A stretch of DNA of 64,000 bases from Streptomyces sp. NBC_00525 (GTDB lineage Bacteria > Actinomycetota > Actinomycetes > Streptomycetales > Streptomycetaceae): contig NZ_CP107834.1 of NCBI RefSeq assembly GCF_036346595.1, positions 372,001 to 436,000 on the forward strand, given 5' to 3'. The notes under the pieces are model-generated. The model saw nothing but the letters and a program-made list of their open reading frames with translations. It made no database searches and was not told where the DNA came from. Shown here one piece after another: positions 1 to 9,346 of this stretch (within the stretch, counting starts at the first letter, position 1; each line of letters starts with the position of its first letter). A program made the position numbers and the translations under genes.

Positions 1-617
1 TTGACGCCCAGGTCGGCCAGGACGCTCAGCTCGGGCCACATGCGGGGGCGGGCGAGGTGGGCCCCGTCCGGGCCGGCCGGTGACAGGGCGAGTACCCCGG
101 GCCGGGAGGGGCCTGCGGTGAGCGTGCGCAGCCGGTCCACGGCGGCGTCCCGTTCGCGCGTGGCGGCCGCGGGTTCGCCGGCGCCGAGCGAGCGGGCCAG
201 TTCCGCGAACCGGTCGCCGATCCCGGCGAGGGTGCGCTCGCGGCCCACGTCGATGACGACGACCGGGACCCGGTCCTCCAGGTGCTTGGCGGTCTCCGGG
301 TCGAGGCCGTAGACCTGGCCGCCGCCGTAGCTGACGGCGACGACGAGGTCCGGCGCGCCGCGCAGCAGGGCGTCCGTGTCCAGGGCGGCGCCGGCTCCGG
401 CGTACGCGATGCCGTCCAGGGGCAGCGAGCCGGTCTTGGCGGGGTCAGGGGCGGCCGGGTCGTCGTGGCCGGAGCCGAAGAGCCCGGCCGGGCGTATGCC
501 GTGGTCCCAGAGGGTCGCCCCGGCCTGGACGTAGGCGAGCACCCGCTGCGGGCGCTCCCCGGTTGCCGACAACTGCCCCCGGTCGTCGGTGAATTGCCAC
601 ACGGTCCGCTCGTTCAC
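1..617 (-). CDS. ABC transporter substrate-binding protein, C-terminus cut by window edge
   Basis: The first 205 residues are present and the 3' end lies outside the window. The GTG at 617 follows GGGAGG at good spacing. The reading contains RVLAYVQAGATLWDHGIRPAGLFG, split here as RVLAYVQAGATL and GIRPAGLFG, then PDLVVAVSYG and VPVVVIDVG. That is the strand order of the TroA/FecB-type periplasmic binding fold used for siderophore or metal uptake. Unlike typical family members there is no signal peptide or lipobox; the protein starts VNERTVWQF and goes straight into the fold. It may be cytoplasmic, or the true start may be missed, but no upstream in-frame signal sequence is visible. The ligand is unknown. 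Confidence 0.7.
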   Translation of the reverse strand, partial: MNERTVWQFTDDRGQLSATGERPQRVLAYVQAGATLWDHGIRPAGLFGSGHDDPAAPDPAKTGSLPLDGIAYAGAGAALDTDALLRGAPDLVVAVSYGGGQVYGLDPETAKHLEDRVPVVVIDVGRERTLAGIGDRFAELARSLGAGEPAAATRERDAAVDRLRTLTAGPSRPGVLALSPAGPDGAHLARPRMWPELSVLADLGV

Positions 618-741
618 GTCACATGCCTCCCCAACGGTGGCCCGCCGCCCGTGCGGTGGCGGTCGGGGAGTACCTGCCCAGCGGGGGCGGGCGGCATCCT
701 CCGGGACGGCGACGGCCCGGAGATCCGGCCGGGAAAGGCCC

Positions 742-1368
742 CTACAGGTCCGGCTCGGTGCCGCGGCCGAGGTAGGTGACGGGGCCGGGGTCGGGGACGT
801 CGATCTCGGTGAAGCCGAGGCGGTCGTAGAAGATCCGGGCCGGGGTGTTGGAGGTGAGCATGGAGAGGTGGACGCCCCGGACCCCCTTGGCGTGCAGGGC
901 CGCGAGGAAGGTGCGCATCAGGGCCTTCCCGTAGCCCTTGCGCTGCCATTCGGGCAGCAGGTCGATGTGCAGATGGGCGGGGTGTCCGGCGAGTTCCGGG
1001 AGCACCATGCGCTCGGGGGTGTGCAGGAGGGCGGCCATCGCCTCGCCGGGGCTGCCCGGCGGGCCCTCGGGGCGCGGGTGGCGGTCGGCCACGAGGGGCA
1101 GCCAGCGCTCGCGGAACTCCTTCGCGAAGCGGGCGGTGTCGGCGGTGCCGAGGATGTAGCCGACCGCGCGGCCGGTGCCGTCGTCCAGGACGAAGACCAG
1201 CTCGGGTTCCAGCTGGGCGTAGGGCGTGGCGAAGATCGACGGAACCAGGTCGTGGTCCGGGTAGACGTGCCGGGCGTCGCCGCCGCCGTCGGCGGTCCGG
1301 ATGCAGATGTCGGCGAGGGCCGCACCGTCGCCGGGGCGGTAGGCCCGTGGGCCGGGAAGAGGGTTCAC
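742..1368 (-). CDS. GNAT-family N-acetyltransferase
   Basis: A 208-residue protein from the GTG at 1368; a GTG at 1404 would add 12 residues. The acetyl-CoA-binding loop appears as LPEWQRKGYGKALM, followed by GVHLSM and an NTPARIFYDRLGF segment, the usual C-terminal GNAT helix. The overall layout, including a long insert with HPAHLHIDLLPEWQRKG, resembles the bacterial acetyltransferases compared with the C-terminal domain of human O-GlcNAcase; that comparison is from memory. The substrate cannot be told. A near-palindrome of LacI-operator type lies just upstream at 1386-1401. Confidence 0.8.
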   Translation of the reverse strand: MNPLPGPRAYRPGDGAALADICIRTADGGGDARHVYPDHDLVPSIFATPYAQLEPELVFVLDDGTGRAVGYILGTADTARFAKEFRERWLPLVADRHPRPEGPPGSPGEAMAALLHTPERMVLPELAGHPAHLHIDLLPEWQRKGYGKALMRTFLAALHAKGVRGVHLSMLTSNTPARIFYDRLGFTEIDVPDPGPVTYLGRGTEPDL

Positions 1369-1385
1369 GGGCTCATCCTGCCGAC

Positions 1386-1401
1386 TGGGAGAGCGCTCCC
1401 A
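1386..1401. promoter_or_regulatory. LacI-family-like operator (imperfect palindrome)
   Basis: TGGGAGAGCGCTCCCA is a 16-bp near-palindrome with one mismatched pair. It resembles the TGGGAGCGCTCCCA operators bound by CebR-like LacI-family repressors of sugar genes in Streptomyces. It sits 18 bases upstream of the acetyltransferase start and 17 bases past the end of the cupin gene at 1418. No sugar gene is adjacent, so its function is uncertain. Confidence 0.3.
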
Positions 1402-1417
1402 CAAGGGATTGCGTAGG

Positions 1418-1744
1418 TTACGGGTTGACGGCCGTGAGGAGCACGACGGCGTCCTCCAGGGCGAGCAGTCCGTGCCGTTCCTGCGGGATCGGGTGGAGCT
1501 GTCCGGGGGTCAGTTCGACGTCGCCGGAGTCCGCGGTGAGCCGGACGGAGCCGCGCAGGACCTGGAGCGAGGCGGCGGGCGGGGCGTTGTGCTCGTCCAG
1601 CGCGGCGCCCGAGGTCAGGGCGATGACGGTCTGCCGCAGCGGGTCCTGATGGAGCAGGAGGTGGGCACTGCGGCCGTGCGGCGAGTTGCGGGCGGCGGCC
1701 AGGTGCTCGGCGGCGAGTGCGTTGAGATTGTTCGGAGCGTCCAT
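1418..1744 (-). CDS. small cupin-domain protein
   Basis: A 108-residue protein starting MDAPNNLNALA. The core has the cupin pattern: LLLHQDPLRQTVIALTSG leading into ALDEHNAPPAASLQVLRGSVRLT and then LTPGQLHPIPQERHGLLALEDAVVLLT. The metal-ligand positions of the first motif are only partly kept (one clear His in DEHN); the second motif retains IPQERHG. Such single-domain cupins usually act as sensors or small-molecule binding proteins. A longer reading starting at 1969 adds only Arg/Gly-rich sequence and was not used. Confidence 0.75.
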   Translation of the reverse strand: MDAPNNLNALAAEHLAAARNSPHGRSAHLLLHQDPLRQTVIALTSGAALDEHNAPPAASLQVLRGSVRLTADSGDVELTPGQLHPIPQERHGLLALEDAVVLLTAVNP

Positions 1745-1946
1745 GGGCCCCACTCTGCCGCAGCCCCCGCCGGGCCGCGAACCTGCCGCGCGGATTCCGG
1801 CCGCGCGCCGGCCGCGAGCGGCCATCCGGTGACGAAGAGTCGAACACACGTCGGGTTCGCCGGGGATTTCCCTAGGATGGGAGCGTCCCGCGCCGCCGGT
1901 GTCCGCACGCCGCAGCGCCCGTACCTGCCGAGGAATCGACGTAACG

Positions 1947-2660
1947 GTGTACCAGCCCCACGTGTTCACGCTGACCGAGGACGGCTACCGGGGGCCCGCT
2001 CCCTCCTGGCGCCCCGGAGCCCCCTCCGTCTGGCTGGTGGACACCGAGCGGAACGCGGAGGCCGTCCGGCGGCTGGCACCCGGCGTCCTCGACGCCTCCG
2101 AGCGCGCCCGTGTGGAGCGGCTGGCGTTCCCGGCCGACCGGGAGTGCTACACCGCCGCCCATGTGGCCCTGCGGCTGCTGCTCGGCGTCCACCAGGGCGT
2201 CGCGCCGGACGCGGTACGGCTGGTCCGGGAGCGCTGCCCGTCGTGCGACGGTCCGCACGGCCGGCCCGCGACCGGCGGCGGGGTGCACTTCTCGCTCTCG
2301 CACACCCGGGGTGTCGCGCTGCTGGCCTTCGCGGACCGGCCGGTCGGCGTGGACGTCGAACGTGTCCCGGAGCCGCGGGTCGTGACGGAGATCGCGGGAC
2401 AGCTGCACCCGGCCGAGGCGGCCGAACTGGCCGCGCTGCCGCAACGGGAGCGGCCCGCCGCCTTCGCCCGCGTATGGACCCGCAAGGAGGCGTATCTCAA
2501 GGGGGAGGGCGTCGGCCTCGCGGGCGGTCTGCACCGCGACCACATCGGCACCGGGCCGCACCCGCTGGACCCGCCGGGCTGGGCGGTCGCCGATGTCGCC
2601 GTCCCGGCCGGGTACGCGGCGGCGGTGGCCGCCGGTACGGCGGGGCGCCCGCCCGCGTAG
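1947..2660 (+). CDS. Sfp-type 4'-phosphopantetheinyl transferase
   Basis: This 237-residue protein transfers phosphopantetheine from CoA to carrier proteins of NRPS and related enzymes. The two family signatures are intact: GVDVE (D136, E138), the Mg/CoA site, and WTRKEAYLK (W177, K180, E181). The upstream HFSLSHTRG segment is the conserved FSLSHT motif. GTG 1947 follows GAGGAA at slightly long spacing; GTG 1899 is an in-frame alternative. It is the only phosphopantetheinyl transferase in the window. It could prime the two NRPS carriers and the aryl carrier protein of the siderophore cluster 40-55 kb away, but that link is inference. Confidence 0.9.
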   Translation: MYQPHVFTLTEDGYRGPAPSWRPGAPSVWLVDTERNAEAVRRLAPGVLDASERARVERLAFPADRECYTAAHVALRLLLGVHQGVAPDAVRLVRERCPSCDGPHGRPATGGGVHFSLSHTRGVALLAFADRPVGVDVERVPEPRVVTEIAGQLHPAEAAELAALPQRERPAAFARVWTRKEAYLKGEGVGLAGGLHRDHIGTGPHPLDPPGWAVADVAVPAGYAAAVAAGTAGRPPA

Positions 2661-2718
2661 GGCCGCGACCGGCGAAAATGGCAGTTCGCACCGACCGACC
2701 GATACGGAGGAGTGGCAG

Positions 2719-4359
2719 ATGCCGCACGCACGAGCCGGACAGCAGGCGCGCCCCGAGGATCTGACCGACGTGGCACGGCTGGTGACGGCGTACTACGCGC
2801 TGCACCCCGATCCGGCCGAGCCCGGCCAGCGGGTGGCGTTCGGGACCTCCGGGCACCGCGGCTCGTCGACGGCCGCCGCGTTCAACGAGGACCACATCGC
2901 GGCGACGAGCCAGGCGATCAGCGAGTACCGGGCCCGGCAGGGCACGGACGGGCCGCTGTTCCTGGGCGCGGACACGCACGCCCTGTCGGAGCCGGCCCGG
3001 GTGACCGCGCTGGAGGTGTTCGCCGCCAACGACGTACGGGTGCTGATCGATTCCGGGGACGGCTACACCCCGACGCCCGCCGTGTCGCACGCCATCCTCA
3101 CGTACAACCGGGGCCGTACGTCGGGGCTCGCGGACGGGGTGGTGGTCACCCCGTCCCACAACCCGCCGGGCGACGGCGGGTTCAAGTACAACCCGCCGAG
3201 CGGCGGACCGGCCGGCTCGGACGCGACCGGCTGGATCCAGGACCGGGCCAACGAGATCATCACGGGCGGCCTCAAGGAGGTCCGCCGGGTGACGTACGCA
3301 CGCGCGCTCGCCGCCCCCACCACCGGCAGGTACGACTTCCTGGGCACCTATGTGGCGGACCTGCCGTCCGTGCTCGACCTGGACGCGGTGCGCGGGGCGG
3401 GGGTGCGCATCGGCGCCGACCCGCTGGGCGGCGCCTCGGTGGCGTACTGGGGGCGGATCGCCGAGGAGCACCGGCTCGATCTGACCGTGGTCAACCCACT
3501 GGCCGACCCCACCTGGCGGTTCATGTCGCTGGACTGGGACGGCAAGATCCGGATGGACTGCTCGTCGCCGCACGCGATGGCCTCGCTGATCGGGCAGCGC
3601 GACCGCTACCAGATCGCCACCGGCAACGACGCGGACGCCGACCGGCACGGCATCGTCACCCCCGACGCCGGGCTGATGAACCCGAACCACTATCTGGCCG
3701 TGGCCATCGACTACCTGTACGCGCACCGGGAGGACTGGCCGTCCGGGGCCGGGGTCGGCAAGACGCTGGTGTCGTCCGGGATGATCGACCGGGTCGCCGC
3801 GGACCTCGGCCGGCGGCTGGTCGAAGTGCCGGTCGGCTTCAAGTGGTTCGTGGACGGGCTGGCCGACGGGTCGCTGGGGTTCGGCGGCGAGGAGTCGGCC
3901 GGGGCGTCGTTCCTGCGCCGGGACGGCTCGGTGTGGACGACCGACAAGGACGGCATCCTGCTCGCCCTGCTCGCCTCGGAGATCCTGGCCGTCACCGGCG
4001 AGTCCCCGTCCCGGCGCTACGCCGCGCTGACGGCCCGCTTCGGCGAGCCCGCGTACGCGCGGATCGACGCCCCGGCCGACCGGGAGCAGAAGGCGGTCCT
4101 CGCGCGTCTGTCGCCCGAGCAGGTCACCGCGGACACCCTGGCCGGTGAGCCGGTGACCGGCGTCCTGACCTCGGCGCCCGGCAACGGGGCGGCGATCGGC
4201 GGCATCAAGGTGACCACCGAGAACGCCTGGTTCGCCGCCCGCCCCTCGGGCACCGAGGACGTGTACAAGATCTACGCGGAGTCCTTCCGGGGCGCCGAGC
4301 ACCTGGGCCGGGTCCAGGAGGAGGCCAGGGCCGTGGTCTCGGCGGCGCTCGGCGCCTGA
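2719..4359 (+). CDS. pgm: phosphoglucomutase (alpha-D-glucose phosphate-specific)
   Basis: Interconverts glucose-1-phosphate and glucose-6-phosphate, feeding nucleotide-sugar, glycogen and trehalose synthesis. At 546 residues it equals the length of the E. coli-type Pgm. The phosphoserine loop [11 protein letters not shown], the N-terminal FGTSGHRGS, the metal loop [10 protein letters not shown], the sugar loop GGEESAG and the C-terminal phosphate-binding [10 protein letters not shown] are all present. ATG 2719 follows GGAGGAG with 7 bases between. It lies close to the exopolysaccharide locus, which may draw on its product. A strong inverted repeat follows the stop. Confidence 0.97.
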   Translation: MPHARAGQQARPEDLTDVARLVTAYYALHPDPAEPGQRVAFGTSGHRGSSTAAAFNEDHIAATSQAISEYRARQGTDGPLFLGADTHALSEPARVTALEVFAANDVRVLIDSGDGYTPTPAVSHAILTYNRGRTSGLADGVVVTPSHNPPGDGGFKYNPPSGGPAGSDATGWIQDRANEIITGGLKEVRRVTYARALAAPTTGRYDFLGTYVADLPSVLDLDAVRGAGVRIGADPLGGASVAYWGRIAEEHRLDLTVVNPLADPTWRFMSLDWDGKIRMDCSSPHAMASLIGQRDRYQIATGNDADADRHGIVTPDAGLMNPNHYLAVAIDYLYAHREDWPSGAGVGKTLVSSGMIDRVAADLGRRLVEVPVGFKWFVDGLADGSLGFGGEESAGASFLRRDGSVWTTDKDGILLALLASEILAVTGESPSRRYAALTARFGEPAYARIDAPADREQKAVLARLSPEQVTADTLAGEPVTGVLTSAPGNGAAIGGIKVTTENAWFAARPSGTEDVYKIYAESFRGAEHLGRVQEEARAVVSAALGA

Positions 4360-4367
4360 TCCGGCGG

Positions 4368-4404
4368 GACCGTTCCTCCCGGCCCGGCACCGGGAGGAAC
4401 GGTC
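4368..4404. terminator. bidirectional stem-loop terminator
   Basis: A perfect 15-bp inverted repeat (GACCGTTCCTCCCGG and its complement) with a 7-base loop lies between the convergent pgm and rhamnogalacturonan lyase genes. It has no T-run, which is normal for Streptomyces terminators. Confidence 0.8.
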
Positions 4405-4410
4405 ATCCGC

Positions 4411-6300
4411 TCAGGGCGTCCACACGGTGGGCCTCGGCGCGGGCGGCATGCCGCTCCCGATGAGGAAGCCGGGGTGCGGCGGCTGATTGTAGGCGGTGTT
4501 CTGCCAGGCCAGCGCGGTGCGGTAGGTGGTGTCGTGGAGCAGGGTGGTGATCCTGGTGCCGGTCTCGTACGGCGTGGAGTAGATGCGCAGCGCGGTGTTG
4601 TTCACGGTCGGCCACACCACTTCCTCGCGCCAGTCGCCGAACAGGTCGCCGGAGAGGGCCGGGGTGGCCTTGGTGCCGTTGTTGGAGTGCACGGAGGCCG
4701 CGGTCAGCAGCCGGGTGTCGCCCGAGGTGCCGTACTTGTCGATGTGGGTGCCGTCCAGCAGTTCGCGTGTGGTGTCACCGTCCCACCAGGCGAGGAAGTT
4801 GGTGCTGGACGGTTTGCGGCTCGCCACCACGGTGCCGTGCGGGTCGCGTATCCCGGAGGCCGCCGACGACCAGGACTCGGCGCCCGCGCTGCCCGCCCAG
4901 ATGTCTCCGCTGACACCGCGTCCGTTGTCGCCGCCGGCCGGGGTGGACCAGATGATCTGCCCGGTCCTCGCGTCGGCCATCCAGGACGAGGGCTTCGAGC
5001 CGTCCTCGTCCACCTTGAACTCCTCCAGGCCCGGCCGCGCCGGGTCCAGGTCGCCGACGTGCATGGCGTCGCCGTGGCCGTTGCGCGTGGTCCACAGGGA
5101 GCGGCCGTCGTCGTCCACCGCCATCGCCCCGTAGACGATCTCGTCCCGGCCGTCGCCGTCCACATCGGCCACCGACAGCTGGTGGTTGCCCTGCCCGTCG
5201 TAGCCGCGGCCGGTGTTGGTGGAGCTGTTGGTGTCGAAGGTCCAGCGCCGGGTGAAGGCCCCGCCGCGCCAGTCCCAGGCGGCGATCACGGTGCGCGTGT
5301 AGTAGCCGCGGGCCATGATCAGTGAGGGCCTGCCGCCGTCGAGGTAGGCGGTGCCGGCCAGGAAGCGGTCGACGCGGTTGCCGTAGCTGTCGCCCCAGGA
5401 GGAGACGCTGCCGCGCGCCGGGACGTAGTCGACGGTGCCCATGGCGGCGCCGGTCAGCCCGTTGAACATGGTGAGGTATTCGGGGCCCGACAGCACGTAG
5501 CCGGCGGAGTTGCGGTGGTCGGCCGACGCGCTGCCGAGCACCGTGCCCCGGCCGTCGACGGTGCCGTCGGCGGTCTTCATCGCCACTTCGGCCCGGCCGT
5601 CGCCGTCGTAGTCGTACACCTGGAACTGCGTGTAGTGCGCGCCGGAGCGGATGTTGCGGCCCAGGTCGACGCGCCAGAGGCGGGTGCCGTCGAGCCTGAC
5701 GCCGTCGACGACGGTGTTGCCCGTGTAGCCGGACTGGGAGTTGTCCTTGGCGTTGGTGGGCTGCCACTTCAGTACGAAGTCGAGCGCGCCGTCCCCGTCG
5801 AGGTCGCCGACGGACACGTCGTTGGCCTCGTAGGTGTACGAGACGCCGTCCGGGGTCGTGCCGCCCGGCGGCGGGCTGATGGGCACGTCCTTGTAGCCGG
5901 CCCGGAACTGGATGGCGTGCACGGAGTCGCCCTGCTCGACGCCGTTGACGACGGCGCGCACGGTGTAGTCGGCGTGGCTGGGCGCTCCGGCGTGGAAGTA
6001 GTTGGTCGAGCCGGTGACGGGCGAGGAGTTGACCTTCGTACCGGCGCGGTAGACGTTGAACGCGACCGTGTCGGGGTCGGTGGCGAGCCAACGCCAGCTG
6101 ACGAGGTTTCCGCTACCGGTGTGGACGCTGACGACGCCCCGGTCCAGCGCCTCCACCTGCCGCGCGGTGGCGGCGTGGGAGGTCTGGCCGGTGACGACCA
6201 GCGCGGTGGTGGCGAGGAGTCCGGCGGTGACGGCGCCGAGCAGGGTGCGGGTCCGGGTGGTACGGGGTCTGCGGTGCGTGCGGGGGTGTCCGAGAACCAC
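4411..6300 (-). CDS. secreted rhamnogalacturonan lyase, polysaccharide lyase family 11
   Basis: Cleaves the rhamnogalacturonan I backbone of pectin by beta-elimination outside the cell. The 629-residue protein has a long basic signal peptide (RTRTLLGAVTAGLLATTALVV, ending near SHAATA, about residue 45), then the YesW-like eight-bladed propeller. Repeated calcium-loop motifs of the type DLDGDGALDFVLKW, DYDGDGRAEVAMKTAD and DVDGDGRDEIVYGAM are visible. These are PL11 hallmarks and length fits the family. GTG 6300 follows GGAAGG. It stands alone, convergent with pgm and divergent from the PAS-SpoIIE gene. Confidence 0.93.
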   Translation of the reverse strand: MVLGHPRTHRRPRTTRTRTLLGAVTAGLLATTALVVTGQTSHAATARQVEALDRGVVSVHTGSGNLVSWRWLATDPDTVAFNVYRAGTKVNSSPVTGSTNYFHAGAPSHADYTVRAVVNGVEQGDSVHAIQFRAGYKDVPISPPPGGTTPDGVSYTYEANDVSVGDLDGDGALDFVLKWQPTNAKDNSQSGYTGNTVVDGVRLDGTRLWRVDLGRNIRSGAHYTQFQVYDYDGDGRAEVAMKTADGTVDGRGTVLGSASADHRNSAGYVLSGPEYLTMFNGLTGAAMGTVDYVPARGSVSSWGDSYGNRVDRFLAGTAYLDGGRPSLIMARGYYTRTVIAAWDWRGGAFTRRWTFDTNSSTNTGRGYDGQGNHQLSVADVDGDGRDEIVYGAMAVDDDGRSLWTTRNGHGDAMHVGDLDPARPGLEEFKVDEDGSKPSSWMADARTGQIIWSTPAGGDNGRGVSGDIWAGSAGAESWSSAASGIRDPHGTVVASRKPSSTNFLAWWDGDTTRELLDGTHIDKYGTSGDTRLLTAASVHSNNGTKATPALSGDLFGDWREEVVWPTVNNTALRIYSTPYETGTRITTLLHDTTYRTALAWQNTAYNQPPHPGFLIGSGMPPAPRPTVWTP

Positions 6301-6538
6301 GGTGCGTGCCTTCCGGAGTGGGGGTGGGTGGGGTACTCCTCAGTGGCCGCCGGTTCCGGAAAGGTTGCCGCCTCCCCGGGAACCCGTACGCCCCGCCCGG
6401 TCACGCGGGAGCCACCCGGTCGCGTTCGCCGCCGGCTCACCCGTTCGCCGCGGCGCGGTGGCCGGTGGGGGCGGGGGCGCGCAGGCTGTCCGGAGAGCTG
6501 CCGATCGGCAGGGCGGCGGAGCCCGTTGGGGGTGCGAC

Positions 6539-8611
6539 GTGTCGGACACCGGTGCCACGGCCCCTGGCGCGGACACGGGCGGGGAGATGGCCCAGGCGCT
6601 CCTGGAGACGCTGTTCCGCCAGTCCGCGGTGGGGCTGCATGTGCTGGACACCGAGTTGCGGGTGGTCCGCGTCAACGCCCTCAGCGAGAAGGTGGACCCG
6701 GACCGCATCCTGGGCCTCCACTTCACCGAGGCGTACCGGCTGGACGATCCCGGGCAGGCGGAGCGGCTGCTGCGCGAGGTGCTGCGGACCGGCGAGCCGG
6801 TGCTCAACCGCGCCGCGCGCGGCCGGCTCGCCCTGGCCCCCGGCCCCTCCCGCAGCCTGGATGTGACGCTGCACCGGCTGGACGGCGCCCACGGCCGCCC
6901 GCTCGGGGTGCTGGCGGCGGTGGTGGACGTCGACGAAACGGAGAAGGCGCACCTCCGGGCCGACGTGCTGTCGGCGGTGCGCAGGGGGGCGGGCCACTCG
7001 CTGGATGTGGCGGCCACCTGCGAGGGGCTGGTGGCGGCGCTGGTGCCCGCGTTCGCCGATCTGGCCGTGGTCGAGGTGGTGGACGAGGTGCTGCGGGGCG
7101 CCGATCCGCCGCTCAGCCCGCTGCGCCGGGACGTGCCGCTGCGCCGGGCCGCGGTGCGGGGGACGGGGACGGCGCCGGACAACCTGGTCGGCGAGTTGCG
7201 CAGGCTGCCCGAGTCGACCCCGTTCGCGCTCGCCGTCACCGATCTGCGGCCCCGGCTGGTCGAGTTGGGGCCGGACACGCCGTGGCTGGACGCCGACCCG
7301 CCGACGCGCGGGATGATCGAGGCGATCGGCGCCCGTTCCCTGATCGTGGTTCCGCTGAAACTGCACGGCTCCGTCCTCGGCCTGGTGAGCCTGTACCGGC
7401 ACGGGGGCGACCACTACGACGAACGCGACCTCGCCCTCGCGGTGACCGCCGCCGCCCACACGGCGCTGAGCATCGAGAACGCGCTGCGCTACGCCCGCGA
7501 GCATGTGATCGCCTCGACCGTGCAGCGGCGGCTCCTCCCCCAGCACGACGGCGCCCATGTGGCGATCGAGACCGCGCACGTGCTGCTGCCGGGGCGCAAC
7601 AGCGGCTGCTGGTTCGACACCATCGGGCTCTCCGGCGCCCGCACCGCGCTCATCATCGGCAATGTCGCCGGGCACGGGCTCCAGACGGCCATCACCATGG
7701 GCCAGTTGCGCACCGTCATCCAGGCGCTGGCGGGCCTCGACCTGGAGCCCGACGAGGTGCTCGCCCGGCTGAACGACACGGCGGACCGGCTGGTGGACGA
7801 GCGCAGATCGCTGCCGCCGGGCGACGCGCTGCACCGCCAGCCGCTGACCGCGACCTGCCTGTACGCGGTGTACGACCCGTTCACGCAGGTGTGCACGGTG
7901 GCGCGCGCGGGGCATCCGGCACCGGTCGCCGTGGGGCCCGACGGCACCCCGCTGACCCTGGACGTCCCGGAGGGTCCGGCGCTCTTCTCGGACGACAGCG
8001 CGCCCTTCGCGACCGGTTCGGTGCGGCTGGCCGAGGGCAGTGTGCTGGCGTTCCTGACCGACGCGCTGCTGCCCGAGGCGGAGTCGGTGGAGCGGGTGCG
8101 GGAGGCGCTGGCCTTTCCGGAGCGCCGGCTGCGGGAACTGTGCGACGCGATCGTCTACAACCTGCCGGCCGAGGCCGATCCGGACGGGGCCGCGCTGCTG
8201 ATCGCCCGGACGGGCGTGGTGCCGGCGGACCGGGTGGCGACCTGGGAGCTGGCCCACGACCGGACGACGCCCTCGGTGGCCCGCACCCTGGTCCGGGACC
8301 GGCTGGAGGGCTGGGACCTGGACGAGGACACCATCGAGGCGACGGAGCTGATCGTCAGCGAACTGATCACCAACGCCGTCCGCTACGGCACCCCACCGGT
8401 GCGGCTGCGGGTGCTGCTGGACCGCACGCTGACCTGCGAGGTGCACGACACCAGTCCGGTGGCCCCGCATCTGCGCCACGCCCGTACGGTCGACGAGGGC
8501 GGACGCGGCCTGTTCATCGTCTCGCAGCTCGCCAACCACTGGGGCACCCGCTACAGCACCGACGGCAAGGCGCTGTGGACGGAGCAGGAGATCCCGGACG
8601 AGCACGCCTGA
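6539..8611 (+). CDS. PAS-GAF-SpoIIE-ATPase regulatory protein with degenerate phosphatase domain
   Basis: A 690-residue cytoplasmic regulator. Domains in order: PAS (about 20-125), GAF (about 140-320, ending before a coiled linker), SpoIIE/PP2C fold (about 330-555) and an RsbW-like histidine-kinase-type ATPase (about 570-690, N-box SELITNAVRYG with N612). Such proteins act on anti-sigma-factor antagonists in stress or development pathways. The phosphatase part lacks standard metal ligands: GGDWYD reads SGCWFD (C357), GDVxGHG reads GNVAGHG (N375), and TDGxxE reads TDALLP (D508). It may therefore sense or scaffold rather than dephosphorylate, leaving the ATPase as the active part. GTG 6539 was chosen because the PAS domain begins shortly after; the ribosome site is weak. 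Confidence 0.85.
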   Translation: MSDTGATAPGADTGGEMAQALLETLFRQSAVGLHVLDTELRVVRVNALSEKVDPDRILGLHFTEAYRLDDPGQAERLLREVLRTGEPVLNRAARGRLALAPGPSRSLDVTLHRLDGAHGRPLGVLAAVVDVDETEKAHLRADVLSAVRRGAGHSLDVAATCEGLVAALVPAFADLAVVEVVDEVLRGADPPLSPLRRDVPLRRAAVRGTGTAPDNLVGELRRLPESTPFALAVTDLRPRLVELGPDTPWLDADPPTRGMIEAIGARSLIVVPLKLHGSVLGLVSLYRHGGDHYDERDLALAVTAAAHTALSIENALRYAREHVIASTVQRRLLPQHDGAHVAIETAHVLLPGRNSGCWFDTIGLSGARTALIIGNVAGHGLQTAITMGQLRTVIQALAGLDLEPDEVLARLNDTADRLVDERRSLPPGDALHRQPLTATCLYAVYDPFTQVCTVARAGHPAPVAVGPDGTPLTLDVPEGPALFSDDSAPFATGSVRLAEGSVLAFLTDALLPEAESVERVREALAFPERRLRELCDAIVYNLPAEADPDGAALLIARTGVVPADRVATWELAHDRTTPSVARTLVRDRLEGWDLDEDTIEATELIVSELITNAVRYGTPPVRLRVLLDRTLTCEVHDTSPVAPHLRHARTVDEGGRGLFIVSQLANHWGTRYSTDGKALWTEQEIPDEHA

Positions 8612-8624
8612 CGGTCCGGCCCTG

Positions 8625-9263
8625 TCAGGACCCGGCCGCCCGGGGTTCCTCCGGTTCGGGCCGCCGCCCCGACCAGCCGAGCAGGACCACCGAGCAGACG
8701 GCGGCGAACGCGCACCACGTCGAGATGAACTCGTACCGCCACAGCGCCGCGCAGAGCGCCGCCCCGCCCGCGACGAGCACGCCGAGCAGGGCCAGCCGGC
8801 GGTCGCCGGACAGCAGCAGCGCGCCGATGGTGGCCAGCAGATAGCCGGCCACCAGCAGCCGGGGGTGCGGCAGGTCCACCGCGTAGCCGAGGGTGTGCCC
8901 GCGCACCTCGGCGGTCACCGGCCGGGTCGCCAGGCAGTACGCGAGGACGGCGGCGGTCACCGCCCCGGCGGCCAGGGGCACGGCGAGCCGGCGCCGCGCC
9001 CGGCGCGGGGCGGCGCACAGCACGCCGAGCGGCACCCACAGGGGCAGCAGCGGCAGGGCGATGACGGCCCAGGCGAGGGTCGCCGGTCCGCTCCCGCCGT
9101 CCGTCCGCCAGACGGCGGCCTCGATCAGCTGGTGGGCGCCCAGGAGCAGCGGAAGCGCCGCCAGCGGCAGATCGCGCGGCCTGCGGGTACGGGCCACGCA
9201 GGCGGCGCCGAGCGCGGCCACCGCGCCGCCCGCGACGAGGTCGGCGGTCGCGCTCCAGCACAT
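8625..9263 (-). CDS. DUF6629-type integral membrane protein
   Basis: A 212-residue protein of unknown function with about seven hydrophobic segments. It starts MCWSATADLVAGG, the conserved MCWS(A)xAD amino end of this family, which fixes the start at 9263. GAHQLIEAAVW is a second conserved stretch. It is convergent with the SpoIIE gene (13 bases apart) and its own downstream partner is not evident. Confidence 0.8.
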   Translation of the reverse strand: MCWSATADLVAGGAVAALGAACVARTRRPRDLPLAALPLLLGAHQLIEAAVWRTDGGSGPATLAWAVIALPLLPLWVPLGVLCAAPRRARRRLAVPLAAGAVTAAVLAYCLATRPVTAEVRGHTLGYAVDLPHPRLLVAGYLLATIGALLLSGDRRLALLGVLVAGGAALCAALWRYEFISTWCAFAAVCSVVLLGWSGRRPEPEEPRAAGS

Positions 9264-9346
9264 GCGGCCACGCTACGGGCCGCCGGGGCGGCCGGAGAAG
9301 AGGGACACACACATATTGACCGGTGCATGACGTTGCTGCGCCTGCT

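Noticed and set aside
1745..1969. Longer N-terminus for the cupin protein
   Set aside because: Arg/Gly-rich with no fold, and it would overlap the start of the phosphopantetheinyl transferase.
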